DNA of 64,000 bases, from the NCBI GenBank assembly GCA_937876205.1, contig CALEII010000044.1, positions 1-64,000 on the forward strand. Direction: 5' to 3'. The position numbers and the translations under genes are program-made. This DNA comes from an uncultured Clostridia bacterium (lineage in GTDB: Bacteria; Bacillota; Clostridia; Oscillospirales; Acutalibacteraceae). The notes beneath the pieces are model-generated. The model was not told where the DNA came from and did not search any database. It saw only the letters and a list, made by a program, of their open reading frames with translations. The number at the start of each line of letters is the position of its first letter. Within the stretch, counting starts at the first letter, position 1. Below, one piece after another: positions 8,718-17,694 of the stretch.

Positions 8718-8804
8718 TTACTTTTCAATTTTTACCGTGTAAACATATTCCGATTTCATTTCATCGGGATTGATAAAGCCGAAGTCAACAGCAAGTTTAC
8801 CGCC
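8718..8804 (-). pseudogene. C-terminal remnant of a GH29 alpha-L-fucosidase gene
   Basis: Minus-strand translation gives a 28-residue tail, including DFGFINPDEM and SEYVYTVKIEK followed by a stop. It is almost the same as the last residues of the intact fucosidase at 9744-11057 (NFGFINPDDM, SEYVYTVKIEK). The match ends abruptly at about 8804 at a CGTAGGG sequence that resembles the start of the adjacent palindrome. A leftover of a duplication or deletion, with no upstream reading frame. Confidence 0.8.
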
Positions 8805-9235
8805 CTACGTTATTGAAGCTCCCTACAAATTTTGATTTTTCAAATAATCTAATTATTCTTGCAACAATGTACTGTTTTTTACACTCTAATAGATGAAGGT
8901 AATGTGACACTGATTGTCAAAAAATTGTTTGGGTTATTTACCAAAATACATCTGTAGTCAGACTCGAAGCCACAGCAAACAGAATTATGGTTGCTGTACT
9001 GAATTTGCTGTAGCGGACTTTTATATTTTTTTGCAAAAAATATAAAATAATGTTACAAATGTCAGATCTATGTACTATATATAGCAAAAGAGTTTTTTTG
9101 TGCTATAATGAAAGGGGTAATACCAATGTTTTAATTAGAAATTTTGACACATTTATATTTATATGTATATTAAAAAGAAGGTTATATTGACATTGAATTA
9201 CGGAAACTGTCATTATTGGACAGCGGGGTGATAGT
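8805..9235. other. AT-rich intergenic stretch without a recognisable gene
   Basis: No convincing coding region on either strand. A TATAAT at 9104-9109 could be a -10 box for the gene at 9236, but I see no good -35 box. A small hairpin CTGTC/GACAG lies immediately before the ribosome binding site GGGGTG. Confidence 0.5.
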
Positions 9236-9694
9236 ATGAAAAAGAAGAATGTTATTGCAATATTAACGGTCATCATATTTGCAGTTGCGGCGGCAATAAT
9301 TCTCGGCATCATCTTTATTGAGCGTCCTGCTTTTGAAAATGTTGAAAAAGATAAAATAGTGTCTGTTTCATATTTTATCAATTATTATGATAATGAGGAA
9401 CCCGTATATCTTTCTTTACCCGAAGAAAATATTGACGAGCTTCTTAGCCTGATGCATGATATAAAAATTAAAGGCTTCGGAACAAATGACCGGGGAGATT
9501 ATACCGGCGGAACATACTTTATGTTTAAAATTCAGTTGAATAACGGAAAACAGATTGAATTTTCTGCAGAAAACCCTCATATGCAAATAAACGGTAAATA
9601 TTACGATACGGAATATGAACAGGCGAATGCACTTTATGAATTCTGGCGAGGATTTGTTGATACAGGCAGAAAAGAGTACGGACTTGCCGGTTAA
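9236..9694 (+). CDS. Small membrane-anchored protein of unknown function
   Basis: 152 residues. A lysine-rich start is followed by one hydrophobic segment (about residues 5-28), then a soluble domain that would lie outside the cell. The domain is rich in aromatic and acidic residues and I do not recognise a family; there is no lipobox cysteine. The ATG has GGGGTGATAGT upstream. It is a single gene on its own strand between the remnant fucosidase and the intact one, closed by a clear terminator. No function can be inferred. Confidence 0.75.
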   Translation: MKKKNVIAILTVIIFAVAAAIILGIIFIERPAFENVEKDKIVSVSYFINYYDNEEPVYLSLPEENIDELLSLMHDIKIKGFGTNDRGDYTGGTYFMFKIQLNNGKQIEFSAENPHMQINGKYYDTEYEQANALYEFWRGFVDTGRKEYGLAG

Positions 9695-9700
9695 AATGAG

Positions 9701-9738
9701 AAAGAGACTGAGAACCATTGGTTTTCAGCCTCTTTTTT
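9701..9738 (+). terminator. Rho-independent terminator
   Basis: AAAGAG-CTGAGAACC pairs with GGTTTTCAG-CTCTTT and ends in eight T. It closes the gene at 9236-9694 and faces the end of the fucosidase gene. Confidence 0.85.
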
Positions 9739-9743
9739 TTGCA

Positions 9744-11057
9744 TTATTTTTCAATTTTTACAGTATAAACATACTCAGAATCCATATCATCGGGATTGAT
9801 AAAGCCGAAGTTTACTCTGAGTTTGCCGTTATCGTTTTCTGCCGTGATTTCACCGTCATAGCCGAGGAGTGAAACCTTCATATTTTCACTGTAGGCAACG
9901 TCTTCGAGTGTGATTTTGCCTATGGGGTAATTCATAAAGAAAGCGTAAATCTTACTGCTGTCCTTGCTTCTTGTGTACTTGACATTTTCAGTCTTTGAAA
10001 CACAGTATTTACGGCTTGCATAAACAGCCTCACCGTTGACTTTCAGCCATTTACCCATCTGACGCAGTCTCTCCTCCATAATAACGGGAATTCTGCCGTC
10101 GTCTGTGGGGCCGATGTTGAGAAGGAAGTTCTGACCCTTTGCAATAAGGTCAACAAACATATCAATAAGCTCTTTCGGTGTGAGATAATCGTCAAGAGTT
10201 TCAAACTTGTTCCAGCCGAATGAACCGCCGATACCTCTGCATTCTTCACTGACTCTGTCAAGCTCCTGAATGTTGTCAACATCTGTGTCGGGTGAACCTA
10301 CAAAACCGTATTCAGTTGTGAGATTGCCGCCGAGTCTGCCTCTTGTTTCTCTTCCCCAACGGTCATTGGGTACAATGTAATCCTTTACGCTTGACTCGTT
10401 ATAAAGCCACTGCAGGAATTCTGTTGAATGCCACACTGAGCTGGGATGCTCCCATTCACCGTCCGTGAAGAGAGTGTGAGGTTTATAGTTCTCTATAAGC
10501 TCCTTGAGCATAGGAATAAGATGCTCTGTTGCATATTCCTCGGGATTTTTGAGGTAAAGAGGATGGAACCACTCATAAACAGAATGATAAACACCGAACT
10601 TCACCTTTGTGCCTTCACAGGCTTCACTGAGCTCCTTACAGAAGTCTCTGTGAGGGCCTACATCAACGCTGTTCCAGTTCCAGGCGTACTTTGATTTGTA
10701 CATACAGAAACCGTCGTGATGCTTTGAAACAAGATTCATATATCTTGCGCCTGCATCCTCAAAAAGAGAAATCCAGTCCTTTGCATTGAAATTCTCAGCC
10801 TTGAACATATTCACAAAGTCTGCATATTTGAAATCGGGGCCGTATGTCTTCTGATGATATTCATAATACTGCCTGTCAGCAGGGTTTTCTTTCTCCACAT
10901 CGCAATGACAGCCGTACCACTCTGCATAGTGACCGTGAGGTGCGTATGCAGGCACGCTGTAAAGGCCCCAGTGAATGAAAATGCCGAATTTAGCATCTTC
11001 AAACCATTCAGGCACAGGTCTTGAATTGATTGATTCCCAGTTGTTCTCGTACTTCAT
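9744..11057 (-). CDS. GH29 alpha-L-fucosidase, cytoplasmic
   Basis: Retaining fucosidase releasing L-fucose from glycans or oligosaccharides. 437 residues with the family N-terminus WFEDAKFGIFIHWGLYSVPAYAPHGHYAEWY, so the barrel begins near residue 18. SKHHDGFCMYKSKY is near residue 110. The catalytic nucleophile is probably the Asp of LFTDGEWEH near residue 200. A small beta domain ends the protein. No signal peptide, so it acts inside the cell on imported sugars. It starts 4 bases after trmB with AAGGAG upstream, and so sits oddly at the end of an RNA-modification operon. A broken copy of its 3' end lies at 8718-8804. Confidence 0.93.
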   Translation of the reverse strand: MKYENNWESINSRPVPEWFEDAKFGIFIHWGLYSVPAYAPHGHYAEWYGCHCDVEKENPADRQYYEYHQKTYGPDFKYADFVNMFKAENFNAKDWISLFEDAGARYMNLVSKHHDGFCMYKSKYAWNWNSVDVGPHRDFCKELSEACEGTKVKFGVYHSVYEWFHPLYLKNPEEYATEHLIPMLKELIENYKPHTLFTDGEWEHPSSVWHSTEFLQWLYNESSVKDYIVPNDRWGRETRGRLGGNLTTEYGFVGSPDTDVDNIQELDRVSEECRGIGGSFGWNKFETLDDYLTPKELIDMFVDLIAKGQNFLLNIGPTDDGRIPVIMEERLRQMGKWLKVNGEAVYASRKYCVSKTENVKYTRSKDSSKIYAFFMNYPIGKITLEDVAYSENMKVSLLGYDGEITAENDNGKLRVNFGFINPDDMDSEYVYTVKIEK

Positions 11058-11061
11058 TATT

Positions 11062-11736
11062 TTACTCCTTTATGTAAGCTTCAAGACGGTATATAGGCTG
11101 ACCTAAATCTGTGAAGCGTTTTTCGTATTCAGTCATAATGTTGCCCTCAAAGCTGCTGTTGTGAAGGTCAAGTGTGACATTTTTCATTGCAAAACCTGAC
11201 TGTGAAAACTGCTCAACAGAGTATTCAAACAGAATTGTGTTGTCGGTTTTCTGATGTATTTCTGCACCCTTTTTCATCATCTGACGGTAGATAGCAAGGA
11301 ATCTGCCGTCTGTGAGTCTGTGGTGTGCATATTTTTTCTTGGGGAAGGGGCATGAGAAGTTGAGATAAATTCTCTCTACGCTGTCATCGGGTATGTATTT
11401 GGGCAGATACTCAGCACGGCACTGCAGGAAGTAGACATTGCGAAGCCCCTCATCCTTGACCTTTTTTGCAGCCATATAAATGACATTGGGGTTTACTTCA
11501 ACTGCTATGTAATTGATGTCAGGATTGAGCTTTGCAAGCTCGCACACAAACTGACCCTTGCCGCAGCCGATTTCAATCTGCATAGGATTATTGTTGCCGA
11601 AAATGCTTTTCCAGTCAAGATATTCTTTCTTCTGAGCAGATGTCACATAGTTTGGGTCATCTGAATGAAGCACGCAGAGAATATCCGATACATATTCCAT
11701 TTTTTCTGCAAGATTTTTCTTTTTTCTCATTCTCAT
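11062..11736 (-). CDS. trmB: tRNA (guanine-N7-)-methyltransferase
   Basis: SAM-dependent enzyme making m7G46 in tRNA variable loops. 224 residues, the family length. The SAM motif EIGCGKGQFV is at about residues 56-65, and NFSCPFPKKKYAHHRLTD near 150-167 matches the family signature that is usually NFSDPWPK.HH.RRL. Its ATG overlaps the stop of the upstream radical SAM gene by 4 bases (ATGA), so the two are translationally coupled. Confidence 0.93.
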   Translation of the reverse strand: MRMRKKKNLAEKMEYVSDILCVLHSDDPNYVTSAQKKEYLDWKSIFGNNNPMQIEIGCGKGQFVCELAKLNPDINYIAVEVNPNVIYMAAKKVKDEGLRNVYFLQCRAEYLPKYIPDDSVERIYLNFSCPFPKKKYAHHRLTDGRFLAIYRQMMKKGAEIHQKTDNTILFEYSVEQFSQSGFAMKNVTLDLHNSSFEGNIMTEYEKRFTDLGQPIYRLEAYIKE

Positions 11737-13391
11737 AAGATTATCTCCATAAATGAAAGCCCGTAATTTTCCGTAACGGGATTTTTATTTTTATAGTCGC
11801 AGTAAACGACTCTGTTTTCACTGTAAAGTATGGCGCAGGCAATTTTTCCGTCAATTTTCATATTCTCAGAAAGATGTTTTTTTATCCGTCTTAGTCTGTT
11901 ATCGGGGATTTTCAGACAAGCAGGAATAATACCTGACGGATTTGAGCTGAGTCTGTCACACACAAGTGCATCACGCAGTCTCATTCTGTCTGTTTTTCTG
12001 CCGAAAAAATTATATACCAGAGATGTATATTCGTCAAGAGGAATATTGCTTTTACCTTGCGTAAATCTGCCGAATGCTTCAAACAGCTCAAAGGGCTCAA
12101 TATGACATTCATCAATGAGAAGCTCAAGCGTTTTTCTGAATCTTCCGCTGTTGTAAAGACGGTCAACAGCATCCTCGGCAAAATGGATTGACTGCATATT
12201 CTCTTCACTCAGACACTGAGTAGAAATGACCTCATATGGGGCTGACAGATGATAGCTACAGCTGAAATCATCACATTTTTCCCTGAGTTCACTGCCGTGA
12301 AGAAGCTTGAGAAAACCGAGCTGAAGCATATGGGGTTTGAGCGCATAAAGCCTGTTGAAGCTGTTTCTGAAAGAGTGAATATCCTCGTATGGCAAACCTG
12401 CGATAAGGTCGGCGTGGATGTGCATATTACCTGATGCGACAAGCTCTTTTATTGTGTTTTCAAGCTTCCCTGTGTCGGGGTTTCTGTGCACGGCTCTGAG
12501 TGTATCGGGATTAAAGCTCTGAAGCCCCACCTCAAGCTGAAACAGTCCGACGGGAGCATTTTTCAGTTTTTCAAGTGTGCTGTCTTTAAGCGTTCCGCCG
12601 TCAATTTCAAAATGAAAGCACACATCACGGGGTATTTTCTTCCCGTAATTTTTAATTATAAAAGAAATGATTTCATTGGCTCTGTCTTCCTTTGCATTAA
12701 ATGTGCGGTCAATGAATTTCACCGTCTGAGTACCGCTGTTTGCAAGAAGAACAAGCTCATTTTTCACTCTTTCAATATCAAAAAGCACAAGTCCTCCGCA
12801 TCTGCCCGAAAGACAGAATGCACACGAAAAAGGACAGCCTCTTGACGCTTCAATGTAGGCAATTCTGCCGCCGAGTGATGAAAAATATTCTTCACAATAT
12901 GGTGACAGCGGCTCTTTATCGGACACAACGGGCAATGAAATGACGTTTTTGCCGTCTTTTCTGAAACACAGCCCGTTTACGGATGAAAAGTTACTTTTTT
13001 CACAAAGACAGTTACAAAGAGAAGCAAAGCTTTCATCGCCCTCCCCTGACAGAACAAAATCAACAAATAAGTTGCTGTCAAGAACTTCACCTGCATTGTA
13101 GCTGACCTCGGGACCGCCGAAAACCACATATGAACCCGTTTGTTTTTTCACTTCACGGGCAACTTTTTTCACGAACTCAATATTCCATATATAACAGCAG
13201 AAAGCATAGACATCTGCATTTTCACTCACAAGGCTGTCTGCTGTTTTTCTGTAATTTTCATTTACAGTGCCTTCAATGACCTTTGCCTTGGTTTTTTCAT
13301 CACAAAAAGCCCTTACCCCTGCAAGCAGATACCACGGGGCAAGAGATGAATGTATGTATTTTGAGTTGATCATTGTGATTACTGTTTTCAT
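11733..13391 (-). CDS. B12-binding-type radical SAM protein (DUF4080-like)
   Basis: 552 residues. The N-terminal ~140 residues form a cobalamin-binding-like Rossmann domain starting MKTVITMINSKYIHSSLAPWYL. The radical SAM cluster motif CPFSCAFC follows near residue 185. The C-terminal region resembles the DUF4080 extension. Family substrates are not established. Coupling to trmB (4-base overlap) hints at RNA or cofactor modification, but that is only inference. The gene follows the clpE terminator by about 20 bases. Confidence 0.85.
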   Translation of the reverse strand: MKTVITMINSKYIHSSLAPWYLLAGVRAFCDEKTKAKVIEGTVNENYRKTADSLVSENADVYAFCCYIWNIEFVKKVAREVKKQTGSYVVFGGPEVSYNAGEVLDSNLFVDFVLSGEGDESFASLCNCLCEKSNFSSVNGLCFRKDGKNVISLPVVSDKEPLSPYCEEYFSSLGGRIAYIEASRGCPFSCAFCLSGRCGGLVLFDIERVKNELVLLANSGTQTVKFIDRTFNAKEDRANEIISFIIKNYGKKIPRDVCFHFEIDGGTLKDSTLEKLKNAPVGLFQLEVGLQSFNPDTLRAVHRNPDTGKLENTIKELVASGNMHIHADLIAGLPYEDIHSFRNSFNRLYALKPHMLQLGFLKLLHGSELREKCDDFSCSYHLSAPYEVISTQCLSEENMQSIHFAEDAVDRLYNSGRFRKTLELLIDECHIEPFELFEAFGRFTQGKSNIPLDEYTSLVYNFFGRKTDRMRLRDALVCDRLSSNPSGIIPACLKIPDNRLRRIKKHLSENMKIDGKIACAILYSENRVVYCDYKNKNPVTENYGLSFMEIIL

Positions 13392-13412
13392 TTTTATTTC
13401 CTTTATAAAAAT

Positions 13413-13434
13413 GCAGACACCCGAAAGTGTCTGC
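13413..13434 (-). terminator. Terminator after clpE
   Basis: Minus strand GCAGACAC-TTTCGG-GTGTCTGC followed by ATTTTTAT. It lies between clpE and the radical SAM gene, so downstream expression needs read-through or its own start. Confidence 0.8.
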
Positions 13435-13441
13435 TGAAAAA

Positions 13442-15769
13442 TTACGCTTTTTTGCAGATAATTCTGCCCTCTTCTGCAGTGACATTGATTGTATCAATGC
13501 TCATATTCCTGTTTGCGATGATGATGTTTGCAATGGCATCTTCAATATGCTTTCTTATTGCAATTCTGATGTCTCTTGCGCCTCTTTCACCGCCGACAGC
13601 CATTCCGGCAATCACAGCGGGAACATTCTCTGCAATATTCAGAGTTATGCCCTTGTCACGAAGACCGGGAACAAGATCTGAAATGAGAAGTGAGGCAATT
13701 TTTGTGTAAGCATCCTCATCAAGCTTATTGAAGATGATAACCTCGTCAACTCTGCCTATGAATTCAGGTCTGAGGAATTCACGAAGCCCCTTCATTGCCT
13801 TATCTTTTGATACTTCATTATCACTCTTGCCGAAGCCCATTGCACTTTCTCTATTCTGAGAGCCTGCGTTTGAAGTCATAATTATGACTGTGTTTGAAAA
13901 GTCAACAGTTCTGCCCTGAGCATCACTTGTCTTACCCTCGTCAAGAATCTGAAGAAGAATGTTCATAACATCGGGATGAGCCTTTTCGATTTCATCAAAA
14001 AGAATGACAGAATAGGGCTTTCTTCTTACCTTTTCGGTAAGCTGTCCTGCATCGTCATAGCCCACATATCCCGGAGGTGAGCCGATGATTCTTGAAACGG
14101 AGTGCTTCTCCATAAACTCAGACATATCAAGCCTTATAAGAGTTTCGGGAGTGTCAAAAAGCTCGTTTGCAAGCTGTTTTACAAGCTCTGTTTTACCTAC
14201 ACCCGTGGGGCCTACAAAAATGAATGATGCAGGGCGTTTCTGAGGATTTATCTGAATTTTGTTTCTTCTGATTGCTGCACAGACTGCCTCAACAGCCTCG
14301 TTCTGACCTATAACTCTTGCCTTGAGATGGTCCTCCATATCAGCAAGCTTGTCAAGGTCTGAATCTATAATCTTTCTGACGGGAATGCCTGTCCACAGGT
14401 TAATAACTCTTGCAATATCGTCTTCCGTAACATCATTGTCTGCTGCTTTTTCACGAAGAGCAGGCAGCTCGTTTTCAAGTGTCATTATTTCAGAACGGAT
14501 TGATGCAAGAGCCTCATAATCAGGCTCAGCACCGTCTTCTGTCTGCATTTCTGCCTCTTCATCAGCTTTGAGTACTTTGAGCTTGTTTTCTGCAATTTCA
14601 CAGTCACTGATTGCCTTATTTCTCAGGTTTGCACAGGTACAGGCCTCGTCAAGAAGGTCAATTGCCTTGTCGGGCAGGAATCTGTCGTTGATGTATCTTT
14701 CTGAAAGAGTCACTGCAAGATAAAGAAGTCTGTCAGAAATTCTGACTCTGTGATACATTTCGTAATATCCCTTGATACCCTGAAGCATCTTATATGCATC
14801 GTCGATTGAAGGCTCCTCAACCTTAACGGGCTGGAAACGCCTTTCAAGAGCCGAGTCTTTTTCAATATATTTTCTGTATTCTGTAAACGTTGTTGCACCG
14901 ATAACCTGAATTTCACCACGGGAAAGTGCAGGCTTGAGAATATTAGCCGCATTCATTGAGCCCTCTGCATCGCCTGTGCCCACGAGGTTGTGGACTTCGT
15001 CAATGAAAAGGATGATATTACCCTCAGCCCTGACTTCGTCAACAAGGCCTTTTATACGGCTTTCAAACTGACCTCTGAACTGAGTACCTGCAACGAGAGC
15101 CGTAAGGTCAAGAAGATGAAGCTCCTTGTTCTGAAGCTTTGCAGGCACTGCACCTGCTGCAATCTTGAGTGCAAGTCCCTCTGCAATGGCAGTTTTACCT
15201 ACACCGGGTTCACCGATAAGGCAGGGGTTGTTCTTGGTTCTTCTGCAGAGAATCTGAGTGACTCTGTAGATTTCATCATCTCTGCCGATAATGGTATCTA
15301 TCTTACCGTCACGGGCCTTTTTTGTAAGGTCTGTACAGTAGAGATTGAGGAACTTTCTCTGCTTTTCGTTGTTCGCAGCCTGCTTCTTATCTTTGCCGAA
15401 ACGCTTTTTCTTAGGCTGACTCTCCTGCACCGAATCATTATCTTCTTTTGCTGTCATTGCAGTCTCATTAGTGTTTGCGGCACCCATACCGTTCATAAAG
15501 CCAAAGGGGAATGTGCCTGCGCCGCCGAATTCAAAGCCGTCGGGACCGCCCATTGCATCCATTGCATCACCGAGCTGTTCGCTGACAGCTTCAACCTCTT
15601 CTTCGGTTATACCCATTTTCTCCATAAACTGCTTTATGGGGCCTATATTCATTTCCATTGCACATTTGAGGCAAAGTCCCTCCTGAGTTGAGTCATCTCC
15701 CTGAATTTTTGAGATAAACACAACTGCAGGTCTTTTGCCGCATTTTGAGCATAGCATTTTACTGTTCAT
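13442..15769 (-). CDS. clpE: ClpE-like Clp ATPase with N-terminal zinc finger
   Basis: AAA+ unfoldase that feeds proteins to ClpP or disaggregates them. 775 residues. Instead of the double Clp-N domain it has a four-cysteine zinc site, C7-x2-C10 and C33-x2-C36, as in ClpE and McsA. A Gly/Asn-rich linker follows. AAA domain 1 has Walker A GEPGVGKTA (about 190) and AAA domain 2 has GPTGVGKTE (about 520). RVIGQNEAV opens the second module, and LWTGIPVRKI just before it is typical of Clp ATPases. The ATG has AGGAG upstream and directly abuts the hslO stop, so the two chaperones are co-expressed. No CtsR or McsB gene is nearby. ClpC is the alternative name, but the zinc domain argues against it. 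Confidence 0.88.
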   Translation of the reverse strand: MNSKMLCSKCGKRPAVVFISKIQGDDSTQEGLCLKCAMEMNIGPIKQFMEKMGITEEEVEAVSEQLGDAMDAMGGPDGFEFGGAGTFPFGFMNGMGAANTNETAMTAKEDNDSVQESQPKKKRFGKDKKQAANNEKQRKFLNLYCTDLTKKARDGKIDTIIGRDDEIYRVTQILCRRTKNNPCLIGEPGVGKTAIAEGLALKIAAGAVPAKLQNKELHLLDLTALVAGTQFRGQFESRIKGLVDEVRAEGNIILFIDEVHNLVGTGDAEGSMNAANILKPALSRGEIQVIGATTFTEYRKYIEKDSALERRFQPVKVEEPSIDDAYKMLQGIKGYYEMYHRVRISDRLLYLAVTLSERYINDRFLPDKAIDLLDEACTCANLRNKAISDCEIAENKLKVLKADEEAEMQTEDGAEPDYEALASIRSEIMTLENELPALREKAADNDVTEDDIARVINLWTGIPVRKIIDSDLDKLADMEDHLKARVIGQNEAVEAVCAAIRRNKIQINPQKRPASFIFVGPTGVGKTELVKQLANELFDTPETLIRLDMSEFMEKHSVSRIIGSPPGYVGYDDAGQLTEKVRRKPYSVILFDEIEKAHPDVMNILLQILDEGKTSDAQGRTVDFSNTVIIMTSNAGSQNRESAMGFGKSDNEVSKDKAMKGLREFLRPEFIGRVDEVIIFNKLDEDAYTKIASLLISDLVPGLRDKGITLNIAENVPAVIAGMAVGGERGARDIRIAIRKHIEDAIANIIIANRNMSIDTINVTAEEGRIICKKA

Positions 15770-16654
15770 TTAATTTTCTCCTGTAGAATTTTCCAATAAT
15801 TTAAGAATATCCTTACCCGTAAAACGGTAAGCCTTATTGCAGAACTGACACTTGACCTCGGTAATCGGGTCATTTGCCATATCAAGAAGCTCTTCCCTGC
15901 CTGCAGAAATAAGTGCAGTCTGAACTCTTTCAACAGAGCAGTCGCATTTATACTCAGGATGCATAACATCAAGCTCCTGAATATCAAATGAAGGCAGAAC
16001 CTTCTTGCAGATTTCGGTGGGTGTCAGACCGTCAACGAGCATTTTTGTGACAGAGTCAATACCCTGAATATCCTTTTCAACCATATCAATTATGCCGTCA
16101 TCGGCTGTGGGAAGAAGCTGAATAAGAAAACCTCCCGCCTTGATAACAGACTTGTCCTGAGCAACAAGAACACCCAGACCGCATACTGACGGTGTCTGCT
16201 CACTTGCAGCAAAATAGGCTGTGATATCCTCTGCAATTTCACCCGAAACAATAGGCACCTGACCGACAAAGGGCTCCTTGAGACCTAAATCCTTGATAAC
16301 GGTGATAAAGCCGTTTCTGCCCACTGCACCGCCAACATCGAGCTTGCCTTTTTTATTGAGGGGAAGCTCCACATTGCCGTCAACAACATAGCCTTTTACG
16401 TGGCATACGCTGTCTGCAACTGTCAGGACTGAGCCTGCAGGGCCTCCGCCGTTTATTTTAAGTGTGAGTGTGTCATTTTTGCCCTTGAGCATACTGCCCA
16501 TCATAGCACCTGCTGTCAGAAGTCTGCCCAGAGCAGCCGTACACACCTTTGATGTACCGTGTATTTCATACGCTTTCTGAACAATGTCTGTTGTGTCACA
16601 CGCCATTATAAGCAGTGTGCCGTCTTCTGAAATACATCTTACAAGATTACCCAT
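15770..16654 (-). CDS. hslO: Redox-regulated chaperone Hsp33
   Basis: Holdase activated by oxidation. 294 residues, normal length. The C-terminal zinc switch has CDC in PEYKCDCSVERV (about 237) and CQFC in EVKCQFCNKAYRF (about 270), the CxC...CxxC pattern of the family. The N-terminal domain includes GLTPTEICKKV and long beta segments. The last base of its stop touches the clpE start. Grouping with a zinc-finger Clp ATPase suggests a joint response to oxidative unfolding. Confidence 0.95.
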   Translation of the reverse strand: MGNLVRCISEDGTLLIMACDTTDIVQKAYEIHGTSKVCTAALGRLLTAGAMMGSMLKGKNDTLTLKINGGGPAGSVLTVADSVCHVKGYVVDGNVELPLNKKGKLDVGGAVGRNGFITVIKDLGLKEPFVGQVPIVSGEIAEDITAYFAASEQTPSVCGLGVLVAQDKSVIKAGGFLIQLLPTADDGIIDMVEKDIQGIDSVTKMLVDGLTPTEICKKVLPSFDIQELDVMHPEYKCDCSVERVQTALISAGREELLDMANDPITEVKCQFCNKAYRFTGKDILKLLENSTGEN

Positions 16655-16660
16655 TTATTT

Positions 16661-17389
16661 TTACCTCTTTACTGCCGAAAAATATACTCTTTCGCTCATT
16701 TCAGACGGCTTATTTTCCGTCATATCATCGTATACACCGACCACATCAAAGCCTGTCTCGTCAAGCCATTTTGAAATATCCGCAAGAGAGTATGCTCTTT
16801 CAGAGAAGCTTTCACGCAGCCTTTCGTATTTATTATCTTCTTTAATAAAGATATCAATATTTATATCAACCGTTTTACTCTTTCGCTTATATGAATTCTG
16901 CCAGACGCAGAAAACATCCTGAGCCTCAGTAACAAAAGAATTGTTACCCAGCACATTTTCGTGCTTGTATATCGTATTGACATCAAACACAAACACTCCG
17001 CCCCGTTCCATAAAAAGTGAAACTGATGAAAAAGCCGCTTTTACATCGCAGGGCTTCAGCAGATGATTTATGCTGTCAAGTGAACATACGGCGTGATTTA
17101 TTGTGCCGTACAAGTCAAGCTCAGTCATACTCTGACACACAAGCAGCGCATCGGGAAGTCTTTCCCTTGCAAAGCCGAGCATTTCTGCTGACAGGTCACA
17201 CAGAATCATATCGTAACCGTACTTCGCAAGCTCTGCTGAAAGCGTACCCGTACCGCAGGCAAGGTCAAGCAGAATACCGCCCTTTGCACCGTTTTTCAGC
17301 AGCAGTGACTGTATATACTCAGCCCGCCGTTCATATTCCACATTAGTTGTCAGCTTATCATAAACCTCTGCCAGTGAAGAATAGCTCAT
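16661..17389 (-). CDS. Class I SAM-dependent methyltransferase
   Basis: 242 residues. The Rossmann SAM motif LLDLACGTGTLSAELAKYG is at about residues 40-58, followed by ILCDLSAEML (motif II). CSLDSINHLL fits motif IV. Many clostridial genomes have this methyltransferase of unknown substrate. Its ATG overlaps the stop of the upstream yerC-like gene by one base (TAATG). Confidence 0.85.
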   Translation of the reverse strand: MSYSSLAEVYDKLTTNVEYERRAEYIQSLLLKNGAKGGILLDLACGTGTLSAELAKYGYDMILCDLSAEMLGFARERLPDALLVCQSMTELDLYGTINHAVCSLDSINHLLKPCDVKAAFSSVSLFMERGGVFVFDVNTIYKHENVLGNNSFVTEAQDVFCVWQNSYKRKSKTVDINIDIFIKEDNKYERLRESFSERAYSLADISKWLDETGFDVVGVYDDMTENKPSEMSERVYFSAVKR

Positions 17390-17670
17390 TATTCGCCCAG
17401 CCTTGTGAAAATATCGTACTGCTTATAGTTTTCCATATATCTCTTTACACGGCTGATAGTTGCAGGTGAAGCACCTGTTGCATCTTCAATTTCATCATAC
17501 TTTTTGCCTGAAGCGACCATCTTTGCCACCATAAAACGCTGCGCCATTGAATAGATTTCTGTATCTGTGCAAAGGTCCTTAAAAAAGCCCTCACATTCTT
17601 CTTCATTTTCAAGAGTGAGAATTGCCTTAAAAAGCATTTTTGCATTTTCTTTTTTTACGCTTTCTTTCAT
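17389..17670 (-). CDS. YerC/YecD family TrpR-like DNA-binding protein
   Basis: 93 residues, an all-helical TrpR-superfamily protein. The sequence DLCTDTEIYSMAQRF followed by the helix-turn-helix GKKYDEIEDATGASPATISRVKRY is characteristic of the YerC/YecD group. The target and ligand are unknown. It lies between thyX and the methyltransferase, with AGGAAAATCACT before the ATG. Confidence 0.88.
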   Translation of the reverse strand: MKESVKKENAKMLFKAILTLENEEECEGFFKDLCTDTEIYSMAQRFMVAKMVASGKKYDEIEDATGASPATISRVKRYMENYKQYDIFTRLGE

Positions 17671-17694
17671 AGTGATTTTCCTTTCAGAATTATA

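Noticed and set aside
9187..9215. TTGACA at 9187 as a promoter for the gene at 9236
   Set aside because: No acceptable -10 box 16-18 bases downstream.
14990..15691. 233-residue plus-strand frame over clpE
   Set aside because: Antisense shadow of a clear AAA+ gene; cysteine-rich nonsense composition.
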